The notes: generated from the letters alone by a model not told the origin. Counted from the first letter of the stretch, positions 17,614 to 27,105 are shown. The stretch: DNA of 39,392 bases from an uncultured Verrucomicrobiota bacterium (GCA_945834475.1 CAMAHK010000012.1:1-39392), one strand, 5' to 3'. Program-made: numbers and translations.

Positions 17614-19677
17614 ATGCAAGCTACCGCCCTTTTGATTGCGGCCCTCTCGCTTACGGACGTCGCGCGTATGTCGCGCGACGAGGCGGAGTTCGGACGCGAA
17701 GTGGTCGCGACCGGTGTCGTCACGGTAGCCACGGAATGGCGCACCAACTCGGGCGTCGCAGCAGACCCGGAAAACCCCAACGGACGCGGCGTCTACTTCC
17801 TCGGCGAGACGCAGATGCTGACAAGTTCGCGCCTCGAAGGCTCAGACAGGTTGAAGCAAGGCGATGTCGTGGAGATCCGAGGCAGGACAGCTTGCCTCTC
17901 CTTCGCCCCCGGAATCAAGGCCGACGTCATCAGCAAGATAGGCGAGGCCTCTCTTCCCCCGGCCCCTCACACACGCCTGGCCGACCTCGGATGGGGAGCG
18001 ATGGACAACACCCGCGTGACACTCCGCGGCGTACTCGTGAAATCCGTAGTAGCTCCACGCAGAGTCGGGGAGACGGAGTCCGGAACGGCACTCCTCCTCA
18101 ACACGCCCGACGGACGCTTCGTCGCCAGAGTCCCCGGCGGACCCGACCACTGGACGCATGCTGTCGACGCCGAGCTTGAGATATCGGGATGCGCCATGAG
18201 CCTCTTCAACCTCCGCGCAGAGTTCCTCGGGGTGAGGCTTGAGGTTGGCGATGCCTCGGACATAAAGGTGGCGAAAAAAGCCCCTTCGTCGCTCTTCGAC
18301 ATCCCTGAGACCAAACTTTCCAAAATCCTCTCGTACTCGCCGACTCCGTACGACGGACACGCCAAGAAGGTTCGCGGAACGGTCACGTTCGTTGCGTCTG
18401 ATGACGTGTTCTTCATGCAGGACGGGGGACGCGGAATCAAGGTGGCGTGCAGCGGAAAGCACGAGGCCAAGGTCGGCGACGCCGTAGAGGTAGCCGGCTT
18501 CCCTGTTTCCATCGGCGGCTTCGGGGAACTGCACGGAGCCGTATGCAGAACAACAGGAAGGAACACACTGCCCGAGCCGGTGGATGTAAAGATGGCGCAT
18601 TACAGCCTCTGGCCGGTAGGTCGTTTCGACGGAGGACTCAAGGACTTCGGCTGGCGCCGCGTGCGCTTCACCGCGCGCGTCATCTCCGCCACGCCCGCGC
18701 ACGGCGGATTCGACCTGCTGCTTTCGGACGACGACAGAACCTGCCCCGCGTTTCTGCGCGGAGAGCTGCCGGACTCGTTCAGCAACGCCAAGGAGATGAT
18801 GCCGCTTGCAAACATAACGGCCGTCGCCGAGATATCCCTTGCGGAATCGACCCCGCTCGCGCGCATGCCCGAAGTCAGCGCTGTCAGATTTAACATCTGC
18901 GATCCGAAAGACATCGCGTTCGTCAGCGATCCGGAATGGCAGTCGAGGCGCAGGGAATCGCTCTTGTCCGACCTCCTCACGATCCTCAGCGTCGCCGCGC
19001 TCGCGCTCGCCGCGATTGTCGTCTCCCGTCTCGTCGTCTCCAACAGGCGCAGAGGCAGGCTCGAGGCCGTCGCGGCGGAACGCAAGCGGATGGCAAGCGA
19101 CCTGCACGACTCCATCGAGCAGAACCTCACCGCGGCGCGGATGCTCATGCGCACCTCTCTCAGGCTGTCGCCGGAAACACCCCCATGCGTGGCCGAGTCC
19201 GTCGAAAGCGCCGCCGAAATACTCGACCGCGCCAAAGCCGAGATAAGAGAGACAATATTCAACCTCCGCTCGGACGACAATTTCGACAAGGACGCGAAGA
19301 CTGTCTTCGCCGAATTCGCGAAACGGCTTTCCGCCCACGGGCTCTTCAGGGTGCGCAACATGCTGCGCGGCATTCCGGCGCGCATTCCTGCGCAACTCCT
19401 CACAACGATACTGCATCTTATCGAGGAGGCGCACACGAACGCCGTCAAGCACGGCGGCGCCAGGAACTTCATCCTCGTCGCAGATCCGGTTCCCGGCGGC
19501 TTCACCATTCGGCTGCTCAACGACGGCGAACCGTTCGACGCGACGTCCGCGCCCGGTCCGGAATCTGGCCACTACGGGCTCGTTGGCATGCGAGAGCGCG
19601 CAAAGCGCGCTGGCGTACGGATATTCTGGGAAACGCGCAAGCGCTGGAATGTTTTTAGAATCGAGGTGAAGACATGA
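17614..19677 (+). CDS. Membrane histidine kinase 1 with OB-fold-like sensor region (NarL/DesK class)
   Basis: A 687-aa sensor kinase. A short hydrophobic N-terminus (MQATALLIAALSL) is followed by about 430 extracytoplasmic residues. These look like three or four repeated OB-fold-like units; the clearest is VRGTVTFVASDDVFFMQDGG...GDAVEVAGFP (about 253-300), with related ones near 30-95 and 135-215. One transmembrane helix (about 453-476) leads to a HisKA_3 dimerisation helix with the phospho-acceptor His in ASDLHDSIEQN (about H498). The ATPase domain has its N-box in EEAHTNAVKHGG and a GHYGLVGMRERA G-box. It overlaps the next gene by 4 bp (ATGA), so kinase and regulator are translationally coupled. 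The ligand is unknown; a xylan-derived oligosaccharide is the simplest guess from context. OB-fold sensors are unusual compared with hybrid or SusR-type sensors of Bacteroides loci. Confidence 0.9.
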   Translation: MQATALLIAALSLTDVARMSRDEAEFGREVVATGVVTVATEWRTNSGVAADPENPNGRGVYFLGETQMLTSSRLEGSDRLKQGDVVEIRGRTACLSFAPGIKADVISKIGEASLPPAPHTRLADLGWGAMDNTRVTLRGVLVKSVVAPRRVGETESGTALLLNTPDGRFVARVPGGPDHWTHAVDAELEISGCAMSLFNLRAEFLGVRLEVGDASDIKVAKKAPSSLFDIPETKLSKILSYSPTPYDGHAKKVRGTVTFVASDDVFFMQDGGRGIKVACSGKHEAKVGDAVEVAGFPVSIGGFGELHGAVCRTTGRNTLPEPVDVKMAHYSLWPVGRFDGGLKDFGWRRVRFTARVISATPAHGGFDLLLSDDDRTCPAFLRGELPDSFSNAKEMMPLANITAVAEISLAESTPLARMPEVSAVRFNICDPKDIAFVSDPEWQSRRRESLLSDLLTILSVAALALAAIVVSRLVVSNRRRGRLEAVAAERKRMASDLHDSIEQNLTAARMLMRTSLRLSPETPPCVAESVESAAEILDRAKAEIRETIFNLRSDDNFDKDAKTVFAEFAKRLSAHGLFRVRNMLRGIPARIPAQLLTTILHLIEEAHTNAVKHGGARNFILVADPVPGGFTIRLLNDGEPFDATSAPGPESGHYGLVGMRERAKRAGVRIFWETRKRWNVFRIEVKT

Positions 19678-20288
19678 TAAGACTCGTCATTGCCGACGAC
19701 CACGCGGTCGTGAGGATGGGACTAAGGTTCGTCCTGAAGATCAACCCAGACATCGAAGTCGTCGCCGAGGCGGCTGATGGAGACGAGGCCATGAAGGCCG
19801 TGCGCGAGCACAATCCAGACATTCTCCTTCTTGACATACGAATGCCTGGACGCGACGGACTCTCCGCGCTTGACGAGATTCTCGCCGCTTTCCCGAAGCT
19901 CAAGGTGCTGATGCTCTCGACATCCGATGCTGAGGAGGACATCTTCCGCTCAATCGAGGCCGGAGCGCGCGGCTACGTCGTGAAGGACAACCGTCCGGAA
20001 ATCATCGTCGACGCCGTCAACAAGGTGGCAGCCGGAGAGACGTACATGACGGACCGGGTGCGGAGAATCTACGAAATGCGCAAGACTCTCCCCGACCTCA
20101 CGACGCGCGAACTGGAGCTCCTGCGCCTCACGGTGCGCGGACTCACCAACAAGGACATATCGGCGGTTCTCGAGATCAGCGTGGACACCGTCAAGGCGCA
20201 CCTTCGGCACGTCTTCGCGAAGATGGACGTCGCAACGCGTGCCGAGGCGGTCGCGGAGGCGATCCGCCGAGGCCTCGCCTCAAGCTGA
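19674..20288 (+). CDS. NarL/LuxR-type response regulator 1
   Basis: A 204-aa DNA-binding response regulator. The receiver domain (about 1-120) has the acidic pair in IADDH and the phospho-acceptor Asp in LLLDIRMPG (about D54). The LuxR-type helix-turn-helix (about 140-200) has LTTRELELLRL and the recognition helix region ISVDTVKAHLRHVF. It starts inside the kinase stop codon (ATGA overlap) and is its cognate partner. NarL-type regulators bind short inverted repeats near -40 as dimers, so it is the leading candidate for the shared operator in this locus, especially the TCACNC-type sites in the left half. It is paralogous to regulator 2. Confidence 0.93.
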   Translation: MIRLVIADDHAVVRMGLRFVLKINPDIEVVAEAADGDEAMKAVREHNPDILLLDIRMPGRDGLSALDEILAAFPKLKVLMLSTSDAEEDIFRSIEAGARGYVVKDNRPEIIVDAVNKVAAGETYMTDRVRRIYEMRKTLPDLTTRELELLRLTVRGLTNKDISAVLEISVDTVKAHLRHVFAKMDVATRAEAVAEAIRRGLASS

Positions 20289-20345
20289 CAGCCTCCAGAA
20301 CAGCCTCGGCACAATCGCCCAAATGCCAGGTGAAGAGGAGCGTCG

Positions 20346-22484
20346 TCACCGAACGCCGCGCAAAATGCCCAGGGCGCGGCCCTGCCAGGCCTTGCGCGTC
20401 CGCGAGGGCGCCGGCACGTTGTCCGTCAGGTCGCCCGAGCAGGTCGCAATCGCCTTCTCGCCGAAGTCAATCTCGCGGTCTGCGTAGGGACACACCGTCC
20501 CGTTCTTGTCGACGACCTCGGCCGTCACCCAGGTGAGGCGTCCGATCGTCTCGCGGGAGTAGCGGACGTGATCCGGTTCGCCGGCGGTCCTGAGTTCCGC
20601 GCGGTCAAGGACCGTGCCGTCCACCGCCAGGCCCTCCGCAACGAGCGTGCCGGGCGCGTAGGCGAGCTCGAAGGACGTGAGATACGCGTTCGCCGCGCCG
20701 TTCTCCTTCTCCGCGACGGTCTTGCCGTTCAGCGTGAGACGGACGCGCGTCGCGCGGGAATAGACTTCGGCGACGACAGGCTTCCCCTCCCAGCCGGCGA
20801 AGGTCCAGTGGTCGTGCGTCGGCCAGACGCTCCACGACGTCGTCTTGATCTTCCCCTTCCAGCCGTCTGGCTCGCGCACGGCGAGATACGTCGGGGCCTT
20901 CGCATTCCACAGCGTCTCGCGGTAATGGGAGACGGGCTTGCGCGTGCCGACCAGGTCGATGTCGCCGCAGTACGCGCCGTGCCACGGGAATTGTGGAACG
21001 TTGTGATAGTGTTCGCCCCACTTCTCGCGGTCCGTGTAGAAGTTGCGTCCAATGCCCGTCTCGCCGAGGTAGTCGATGCCCGTCCAGACGAACTCGCCGA
21101 TCACGTACGGATGCTTCAGGATGCGCTTCCAGACCATCGCCGCGTCCTTCGGATACGTCTCGGTGTAGACGATGACGCGCTCCGGAAGCCGCGCGTGATC
21201 GCTCTCGGTCAAGTACTCAAGATAGTTGTAGCCCACGACGTCGAGCGCGGCGGCCATGGCGTCCTGATCTTCCCACTTTTCACCCCAGAGGCACAGCGCC
21301 TGCGTGACGGGACGCGTCCCGTCGAGACGGTCGATCAGCTCGTGCATCTGCCGCGTCGTCTCGGCCGCAAACGGCTCGTTGCGCTCGAGGATCTCGTTGC
21401 CGACGGACCACATCACGACGCTGGGATGGACGCGGTCACGGCAGACGATCCACGAGACGTCCTTCCGCCAGTCTTCCTTGAAAATCTCGCAGTAGTCGCC
21501 CCGCGTCTTCGCGCGTTCGCGTCCGTCGAACATGTCGTCCATCACCAGAAGCCCGATCTCGTCGCACGCCGTCAGGAACTCCTCGCTCACGGGATTGTGG
21601 CTAGTTCGGACGGCATTGAAGCCCGCGCGCTTGAGCTGCAGCGCCTTGCGGCGCTCGGCCTCGGGATAGCTTGCCGCGCCGAGGGGACCGTGGTCGTGAT
21701 GGACGCACGCGCCGTGGATCTCGACCGGCTTGCCGTTGAGAAGGAAGCCGTCCTTCGCGTTGACCTCGACCGTGCGGATACCGAAACGGACCGTCTCACC
21801 GTAGAACTCCTCCGTGTAAAGGTGCGGCGTCTCGGGCGTCCAGAGCTTCGGATTCGGATACTTGCACGAACGCGCGACGACATGCGCCGCGCCCCCGGCC
21901 GTGTTCGTCACCGCCGCCGTGAACTGCACCGTCGCAAACTCGGGCGTGACCGTCTGCGTCCGAATGTCGAGCGACTCGGGGATCACGTATTCGCCCGAAC
22001 GCTTCTCGAGCCAGACGGACCGGACGATGCCGCTGCCCATGTACCAGCGGCTCGCCGGTGCCACGGACGCATCGATCGAGACAACAATCGTATTCTCCCC
22101 CGCCCGGACCTTGCCCCGGAGCGGCACGCGGAACCCGGTGTAGCCGTAGCGGCTCCCCTGCACCGGTTCGCCGCCGTTGACGGAAACCTTCGCCGCGCGC
22201 AGCACGCCGTCGAAAACAAGCTCGAGTTCCTTCGCGAGGTCTTCCTCCGTCAGGACGAACCGCTTCTCGTACGTCGCCTTCCCGGACGGATAGAACCCCC
22301 ACTCCTTGCCGTTCGGTGCGCCGTCCTTCGGAGCCGCCTCGATCGACCAGTCATGCGGCACGCTGACGGTACGGACCGCCTCTCCTTCGCGTGAGAAGCA
22401 CCAGTCGGCGTCGAGGTTGATGCGTTCGGTCGCGCCGCAGGCGAACACGAGGCCAATCAAGGTCAAGCAGATGGTCTGTCTCAT
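20346..22484 (-). CDS. Secreted GH2 beta-galactosidase-like enzyme
   Basis: The real start is the ATG at 22484, not 22946: MRQTICLTLIGLVFACGA is a signal peptide and AAAGGA lies 8 nt upstream. The LVFAC motif may make it a lipoprotein. The product is 712 aa. It has a GH2 sugar-binding domain with PHDWSIE (about 43-165), a shortened immunoglobulin-like domain, then the barrel: GFLLNGKPVEIHGACVHHD, RTSHNP, the acid/base Glu in MWSVGNEILE (about E364) and the nucleophile Glu in VIVYTETYP (about E442). C-terminal domains are of the DUF4982/GH2 type. The first residues of the 866-aa ORF-track translation are out-of-frame reading of the neighbouring gene. It is convergent with regulator 1, 57 bp apart. 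It would remove terminal beta-galactose or a similar sugar. Confidence 0.91.
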   Translation of the reverse strand: MRQTICLTLIGLVFACGATERINLDADWCFSREGEAVRTVSVPHDWSIEAAPKDGAPNGKEWGFYPSGKATYEKRFVLTEEDLAKELELVFDGVLRAAKVSVNGGEPVQGSRYGYTGFRVPLRGKVRAGENTIVVSIDASVAPASRWYMGSGIVRSVWLEKRSGEYVIPESLDIRTQTVTPEFATVQFTAAVTNTAGGAAHVVARSCKYPNPKLWTPETPHLYTEEFYGETVRFGIRTVEVNAKDGFLLNGKPVEIHGACVHHDHGPLGAASYPEAERRKALQLKRAGFNAVRTSHNPVSEEFLTACDEIGLLVMDDMFDGRERAKTRGDYCEIFKEDWRKDVSWIVCRDRVHPSVVMWSVGNEILERNEPFAAETTRQMHELIDRLDGTRPVTQALCLWGEKWEDQDAMAAALDVVGYNYLEYLTESDHARLPERVIVYTETYPKDAAMVWKRILKHPYVIGEFVWTGIDYLGETGIGRNFYTDREKWGEHYHNVPQFPWHGAYCGDIDLVGTRKPVSHYRETLWNAKAPTYLAVREPDGWKGKIKTTSWSVWPTHDHWTFAGWEGKPVVAEVYSRATRVRLTLNGKTVAEKENGAANAYLTSFELAYAPGTLVAEGLAVDGTVLDRAELRTAGEPDHVRYSRETIGRLTWVTAEVVDKNGTVCPYADREIDFGEKAIATCSGDLTDNVPAPSRTRKAWQGRALGILRGVR

Positions 22485-22504
22485 AACGATTCCTTTTACA
22501 AAAA

Positions 22505-22546
22505 ATTCTAACAAAACAACCTTCGGGCAGGCAATCACCCATATGG
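22505..22546 (-). promoter_or_regulatory. Promoter and operator of the second GH2 gene
   Basis: The -10 box TAGAAT (22505-22510, minus strand) gives a leader of about 14 nt containing the AAGGA ribosome site. The site ATCACCCATATGG (22534-22546, plus strand), with the palindromic core CCATATGG, is centred 35 bp upstream of the -10 centre. Confidence 0.68.
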
Positions 22547-22561
22547 CTGGTCCCGGGCGGT

Positions 22562-25312
22562 TCACTTCGCGACGACGAAAGGCCCGATCGTGGCGGCGAC
22601 GAAACCGCCCGCGTGATCGGTCGAGAGGATCGAGGCGTCCTGGACACCGCCGAGGGGCTGCCAGTCCGCGCCGGCTTCGGTATAGAAGAACGACACGTCC
22701 TTGCCACGGGAGACGAAGCGCACCTTGAGCTCGCCCGGCTGCGTCAGCGCGGACTCCGCGACCGTCTCGCGCTTGCCCTTGTCCGTCTTCAGCAACACGA
22801 CGGACGCCCGGCCGTTGCGGAGTGTCTTCGCAATCTCGTAGTGGCAGGTCTCGTTCTGATAATAGGTGAGGCCCGCGAGCTCGCGCTCGGACTTCGGCTC
22901 GAACGCGACTGCGATTTCGGCCGTGAAGTCCTTGTTGCGGACCCACCGGCAGAGATACGCGGGCGTACCCGTGCTGTCGAGGTCGTCGTCCGTCGCTTCA
23001 AGGCGCAGTCCGTCGCCCGTCGTCGCGAACGTCGCGGGACGGCGCAGACCGAACCAGCCGTAGTCGAGCGCGGAAGTCGTGAAATCGTCCGTGTAGACGA
23101 CGTTGCCGGCGAGGGGAATCGGAGGGTTGGTCTTGGTACAAGCGGCGGGGACGCCGCTTCCCCTGTTTTTCATCCAGTCCGTCTTGGCGACGACTCGGGG
23201 GACGACCTTACCCTGGTCGAGGATGACGGGCTGACGGTCGGCGCCCTCGCCGATCCACTTCACGGGCAGGAGGAAGGTGCTGCGTCCCGTATTGCACATG
23301 TCACGATTCCCCTTCTTGTAGGGGTCGATCGCGAGGAAGACCGCCATCCAGTCGCCGCCCGGCGTCTGGAAGAGATCCGCGTGTCCCGCGGCCGTAATGG
23401 GCTCGGGACGGTCGCCCGGCAGATCACGCTGGGTCAGGATCGGATTCACCTTGCATGGCTTGTACGGACCCTCCACCGCATCCGACGACCACATCACCTC
23501 GGAATGCCACCCCGCCGTGCCGCCTTCTGCAGTCATCACGTAGTAGCGTCCGTCGATCTTGTAGAGATGCGGTCCCTCGCACCAGATCGGCTTCTCCTCG
23601 GGACGGATCCCCTTGTTGATGATGATGCGCTCGGTGCCCGGCACGCATTCGTCCTTCATGAGGTCGTACTTGCGCATGCGGACTGTGCGGTGCCCCGGAT
23701 ACTCGGCCTTGCCGTCCGGTGCGTCGTCGTTGTTGAGGATCCAGGCGGTCTTGTCATCCCCGAAGAAGAAGCTCGGGTCGATGCCGCCGACCGGCACCTT
23801 GATCGGCTCGCTCCAGCCCCGGTACGGATCCTTCGACTTGTAGACGACGTTGCCGCGGTCGCCAATCACCGTGACGATGAGGTAGAACGTGTCGTTGTAC
23901 GGATTGTACTTGATGTCCGGCGCAAAGACGCCGGCGGAGAGGCCGAGCCCCTTGTTGAACCGGAGCTTCGAGACCGTGTCGCCGACATAGCCGCAGAAGT
24001 CCCAGTCGACGAGGTTTTTCGAGTGATAGACCGGAATGCCCGGATAGTAGCTGAACGAGCTGTTCGCCAGGTAGAAGTCGTCACACTTGCGCGTAATCGA
24101 CGGATCGGGCGCCATGCCGACCATAATCGGGTTGCGGTACTCCGTCGCGGGATCGCACGGCGGAAGCTTCTCCTCGCCGCGGCAGGAGAATCCGCGGAAG
24201 GTCGCGACGGGCGGACGCTCCGTCACTGTGCGGAGAACGGCCTCGTAGCAGGGCTTCGGCGCGAGGCGGCGGTCGAAGAGGAGCGGATAGTCGGTGCGCC
24301 CACGCACCGGGAATCCGTTGAGCCAGCTGTCGCGGTCCGACACACCCCAGAACGTGACGCGGTCGATGATGTCGCGGTGCTTCAGGTACATGCGGAAAAG
24401 CGCCGCGTAGCGACGGGCGAGCTCCTGCTGCTTCTCGTCCGGCAGCACGCCGTCCCGCCACGGATCGAACTTCGCCGCATACGCGCGGTTCGCTGAAATC
24501 TCGGCCGTATGGCCCCAAGCGCTCGGCAGGACGCTCACGTCAAGCTCGGTGATCATCGCCTTCACGCCGGCCTCGCCGAGCGCAACGATCGTCGCCTCGT
24601 AGTCCGCGACCGCCGGACTCGACACGTGCGCGTGGCTCTGAAGGCCGACCGCGTCGATGCGTACGCCCTTCGCCTTCAGGTCGCGGACCAGACGCACGAC
24701 GCCCTTGCGCTTGCCGAACGTGAACATGTTGAAGTCGTTGTAATAGAGCTCGGCGTCAGGATCGGCCTCATGCGCGAAGCGGAACGCCAGCTCGATGAAA
24801 TCGTCGCCGATACCGTCCTTCCAGGGAGACGGATGCAGGTTACCGCGGTCGTCGAAGGCCTCGTTGACGACATCCCAGCCGTGGACGCGTCCCTTGTAGC
24901 GTCCGACCACGGCATGGATGTGCTTGCGCATCCTGTCGATCAGCTGCTCGCGCGTCGCCTTCGATCCATCCGGATTCGTGAAGAACCAGTCGGGCGTCTG
25001 ACTGTGCCAGACGAGGCAGTGTCCGATGATCTTCATGCCGTGACGCTCGCCGTAGGCGACGAACTTGTCCGCCGTCTCCCACCGGAACTCGCCTTCGCGC
25101 GGCTGAAGGTACATCGGCTTCATCTCGTTCTCGGCGGTAATGGACGAGAACTCGCGCGCGACGAGCTTTCCGACCGGCGATTCGCCGTGGACATACGCCC
25201 TTGCGTTGATGGCCGCACCGACCTTGAACGCAGGGGCAAACGCCGACCGAAGCGTCTCGGCAAAGGTCAGCAAGGGCAGAAGGGAAAGGAGTACGAGGGT
25301 CTGTATTTTCAT
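22562..25312 (-). CDS. Secreted bifunctional GH10 endo-xylanase / GH43 enzyme
   Basis: A 916-aa fusion that could cut xylan chains and trim the products. Signal peptide MKIQTLVLLSLLPLLTFA. The GH10 barrel (about 22-365) has TAENEMKPM, the acid/base Glu in GWDVVNEAFDD (about E151) and the nucleophile Glu in MITELDVSVLP (about E256). The GH43 propeller (about 390-690) has the base Asp in APDPSITR (about D403), the modulating Asp in GGIDPSFFF and the acid Glu in IWCEGPHLYK. The C-terminal concanavalin-like GH43 domain (about 720-916) opens YTDDFTTSALDYGW. Having the endo and exo activities in one secreted chain suggests coupled breakdown of xylo-oligosaccharides outside the cytoplasm. It has its own promoter, with the -10 box 6 nt before the ATG and no Shine-Dalgarno. 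The long antisense ORF (22613-24496) is a shadow. Confidence 0.95.
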   Translation of the reverse strand: MKIQTLVLLSLLPLLTFAETLRSAFAPAFKVGAAINARAYVHGESPVGKLVAREFSSITAENEMKPMYLQPREGEFRWETADKFVAYGERHGMKIIGHCLVWHSQTPDWFFTNPDGSKATREQLIDRMRKHIHAVVGRYKGRVHGWDVVNEAFDDRGNLHPSPWKDGIGDDFIELAFRFAHEADPDAELYYNDFNMFTFGKRKGVVRLVRDLKAKGVRIDAVGLQSHAHVSSPAVADYEATIVALGEAGVKAMITELDVSVLPSAWGHTAEISANRAYAAKFDPWRDGVLPDEKQQELARRYAALFRMYLKHRDIIDRVTFWGVSDRDSWLNGFPVRGRTDYPLLFDRRLAPKPCYEAVLRTVTERPPVATFRGFSCRGEEKLPPCDPATEYRNPIMVGMAPDPSITRKCDDFYLANSSFSYYPGIPVYHSKNLVDWDFCGYVGDTVSKLRFNKGLGLSAGVFAPDIKYNPYNDTFYLIVTVIGDRGNVVYKSKDPYRGWSEPIKVPVGGIDPSFFFGDDKTAWILNNDDAPDGKAEYPGHRTVRMRKYDLMKDECVPGTERIIINKGIRPEEKPIWCEGPHLYKIDGRYYVMTAEGGTAGWHSEVMWSSDAVEGPYKPCKVNPILTQRDLPGDRPEPITAAGHADLFQTPGGDWMAVFLAIDPYKKGNRDMCNTGRSTFLLPVKWIGEGADRQPVILDQGKVVPRVVAKTDWMKNRGSGVPAACTKTNPPIPLAGNVVYTDDFTTSALDYGWFGLRRPATFATTGDGLRLEATDDDLDSTGTPAYLCRWVRNKDFTAEIAVAFEPKSERELAGLTYYQNETCHYEIAKTLRNGRASVVLLKTDKGKRETVAESALTQPGELKVRFVSRGKDVSFFYTEAGADWQPLGGVQDASILSTDHAGGFVAATIGPFVVAK

Positions 25313-25318
25313 ACGTGA

Positions 25319-25362
25319 ATTCTACCATATTCCCCTTCGGAACGGCGATTACCCGAAGTGGT
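25319..25362 (-). promoter_or_regulatory. Promoter and operator of GH10-GH43
   Basis: The -10 box TAGAAT (25319-25324, minus strand) ends 6 nt before the ATG at 25312, predicting a leaderless mRNA. The site ATTACCCGAAGTGGT (25348-25362, plus strand) is centred 35 bp further upstream. No -35 box is seen. Confidence 0.65.
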
Positions 25363-25378
25363 TACGCCTAGCCGGTGC

Positions 25379-27055
25379 TCACTTCAGCTGCCAGCAGTCG
25401 AGGACCGGTTCCTCGTGTCCCTCCGTCGAGAACACGAAGGCGTCGACGTCGACCCACCCGCCGAGGGATTTCGTCGCATACGCAAAAAGGCCGAACTTCG
25501 TTCCCATGAAGAAGCGCGTGTAGTCGAAGGACAGCGGCACGCGCGAACCGATCGGCCGCCAGGCCTGTCCGTCCGCGCTCCAGTCGAACGTCGCGAAGTC
25601 AGCGCCGGCGGTGAAATCGGCGCTGACCCGCAGCCAGACGGACGTCCCGGCGAACGGCACCGACGAGACGACCGTGCGGTCGGTGCGGGCGATTGTGCGG
25701 TTTGCACCGAAGACGCTTTGCTCGACGGACATCACCAGCCGCGTCTCGCCCCCGTGCCGTTCCACGGCCAGGACGCCGCTGTCGCTTTGAAAGGCCGCTA
25801 GGCCCGCCCGGTCGCCGTCCTGCAGGTGCGAGACGTCGAGCCGCACCGCGCCGCGGCACCGCGGACCGCACATGCGCTGCGTCAGCGTATTGCGGGCGAG
25901 GAAGAGAGTGTCGGTGACCGTCGCCGTCTTGAGGCGCAACCAGCCGGGACGCTCCGCGAGCGACCATTTCGAATCGACGGGATTGTGGTTCCACTGCCAG
26001 GCGAGCGAAAGTCCGGAGTCGGAGAAGTCGTCGGAGCTGATGTATCCCGCGACGCTCGGATAGGGACGGGACGTGTCGTTCGGAATGCGTCCGACGTTGT
26101 TGCGCACGAGACCCTCCTTCTCGTTGACGTCGCCGAGCATCGGCCAGTCGTCGACCCACCGCACGGGCATCGCGCACGGGACGCGTCCGACTCCGCCGCG
26201 GTCCTGGAAGATCATCGCGTACCACTCTCCCTGCCGTTGGACGATGTCGCCCTGGCCGAGTCCGCCCCAGCTTTCGAACGGCACCTCGAGAATCACCTTG
26301 CGCTCGTAGGGTCCGGCCAGGTTCTTCGCACGGTAGCAGACCTCGCGTCGGATGCGCCCCGGCTCGCCCCAGGCCATGGAGATCATGAGCAGGTAATAGT
26401 AATCGCCGCGCTTGACCGCGTGCGAACCCTCCAGGAGCGCCGTCTCCTCGGGCGTGCGCGTCCAGCGCGTGAGATCGACGTTCAGGCCCTGCGGATCGAC
26501 GTCGGAAAGGTCGTCCTTGAGCTGCGCCAGCCGACCCGAACCGTAGAAGACGTAGGCCTTGCCGTCGTCATCGAAGAAGAGACCGCCGTCGTGCATGTAC
26601 GAGGGGCGCGACAGGAGCATCCACGGACCCGTCGCCTTCTCGGCCGTATAGAGATAGCCGCGGGCCCCGTTGCAGACGAACCAGACGTAGAAGCGTCCCT
26701 TGTGCCGGCGGATCGTCGTCGCCCACTGACCCTGTCCGTACGCCGTGCGGTTTCCCGCAAGGTCATAGCGTCCCCAGTCGGAGTCCCCGTCCGGAAAGGC
26801 GCCCGGCTCGAAGCGCGGCAGCACGTAGCTGACCGTCTTCCAGTGCACCATGTCCGTGCTTTCCATGACCGGCACACCCGGCACGAGGTGCATCGTCGTC
26901 GAGACCATGTAATAGTTCGTCCCGTCCGAGCACAGGCTCGGATCGGGAACGTCCGCCCAGAGGACGGGATTGCGCACACCGGGCATCAGGTCGGCACGCA
27001 CGAGACCGACGAGGGACAGGCAGTCGAGGAAAACGGCAAGGATTCTCTTATTCAT
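25379..27055 (-). CDS. Secreted GH43 beta-xylosidase / alpha-L-arabinofuranosidase
   Basis: The start is at 27055 (MNKRILAVFLDCLSLVG...VRA signal peptide); the ATG at 27064 is possible. The 558-aa product has a GH43 propeller with the three catalytic acids in WADVPDPS (about D38), MHDGGLFFDDDG and ALLEGSHAV, and the C-terminal beta-sandwich (WQWNHNPVDSKW, ARNTLTQRMCGP, GDRAGLAAFQSD). It is closely related in layout to the GH43 half of the GH5-GH43 fusion and to the GH43 at 35.5 kb, and to the remnants at 2.1 and 31 kb, so this family has multiplied within the locus. It probably removes xylose or arabinose from xylan fragments. The -10 box TAGAAT ends 7 nt before the ATG, so the mRNA would be nearly leaderless. 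Confidence 0.93.
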   Translation of the reverse strand: MNKRILAVFLDCLSLVGLVRADLMPGVRNPVLWADVPDPSLCSDGTNYYMVSTTMHLVPGVPVMESTDMVHWKTVSYVLPRFEPGAFPDGDSDWGRYDLAGNRTAYGQGQWATTIRRHKGRFYVWFVCNGARGYLYTAEKATGPWMLLSRPSYMHDGGLFFDDDGKAYVFYGSGRLAQLKDDLSDVDPQGLNVDLTRWTRTPEETALLEGSHAVKRGDYYYLLMISMAWGEPGRIRREVCYRAKNLAGPYERKVILEVPFESWGGLGQGDIVQRQGEWYAMIFQDRGGVGRVPCAMPVRWVDDWPMLGDVNEKEGLVRNNVGRIPNDTSRPYPSVAGYISSDDFSDSGLSLAWQWNHNPVDSKWSLAERPGWLRLKTATVTDTLFLARNTLTQRMCGPRCRGAVRLDVSHLQDGDRAGLAAFQSDSGVLAVERHGGETRLVMSVEQSVFGANRTIARTDRTVVSSVPFAGTSVWLRVSADFTAGADFATFDWSADGQAWRPIGSRVPLSFDYTRFFMGTKFGLFAYATKSLGGWVDVDAFVFSTEGHEEPVLDCWQLK

Positions 27056-27062
27056 AGGCTCC

Positions 27063-27105
27063 ATTCTACCAAACGCCATGCGTCTTTCGCCATTCCCCCA
27101 ATGGG
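27063..27105 (-). promoter_or_regulatory. Promoter and operator of GH43
   Basis: The -10 box TAGAAT (27063-27068, minus strand) lies 7 nt before the ATG at 27055. The site ATTCCCCCAATGGG (27092-27105, plus strand) has its CCC-N4-GGG core centred at 27100.5, exactly 35 bp from the -10 centre. Confidence 0.66.

Noticed and set aside
17842-19572. 576-aa minus-strand ORF opposite kinase 1
   Set aside because: Shadow of a clear histidine kinase.
20289-20345. Possible terminator between regulator 1 and the second GH2
   Set aside because: No stem-loop followed by a T-run could be recognised on either strand.
22485-22946. N-terminal extension of the second GH2 (866-aa ORF)
   Set aside because: It overlaps the GH10-GH43 3' end in another frame; ATG 22484 has a ribosome site and signal peptide.
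22613-24496. 627-aa plus-strand ORF
   Set aside because: Antisense of GH10-GH43; composition typical of GC-rich shadow frames.
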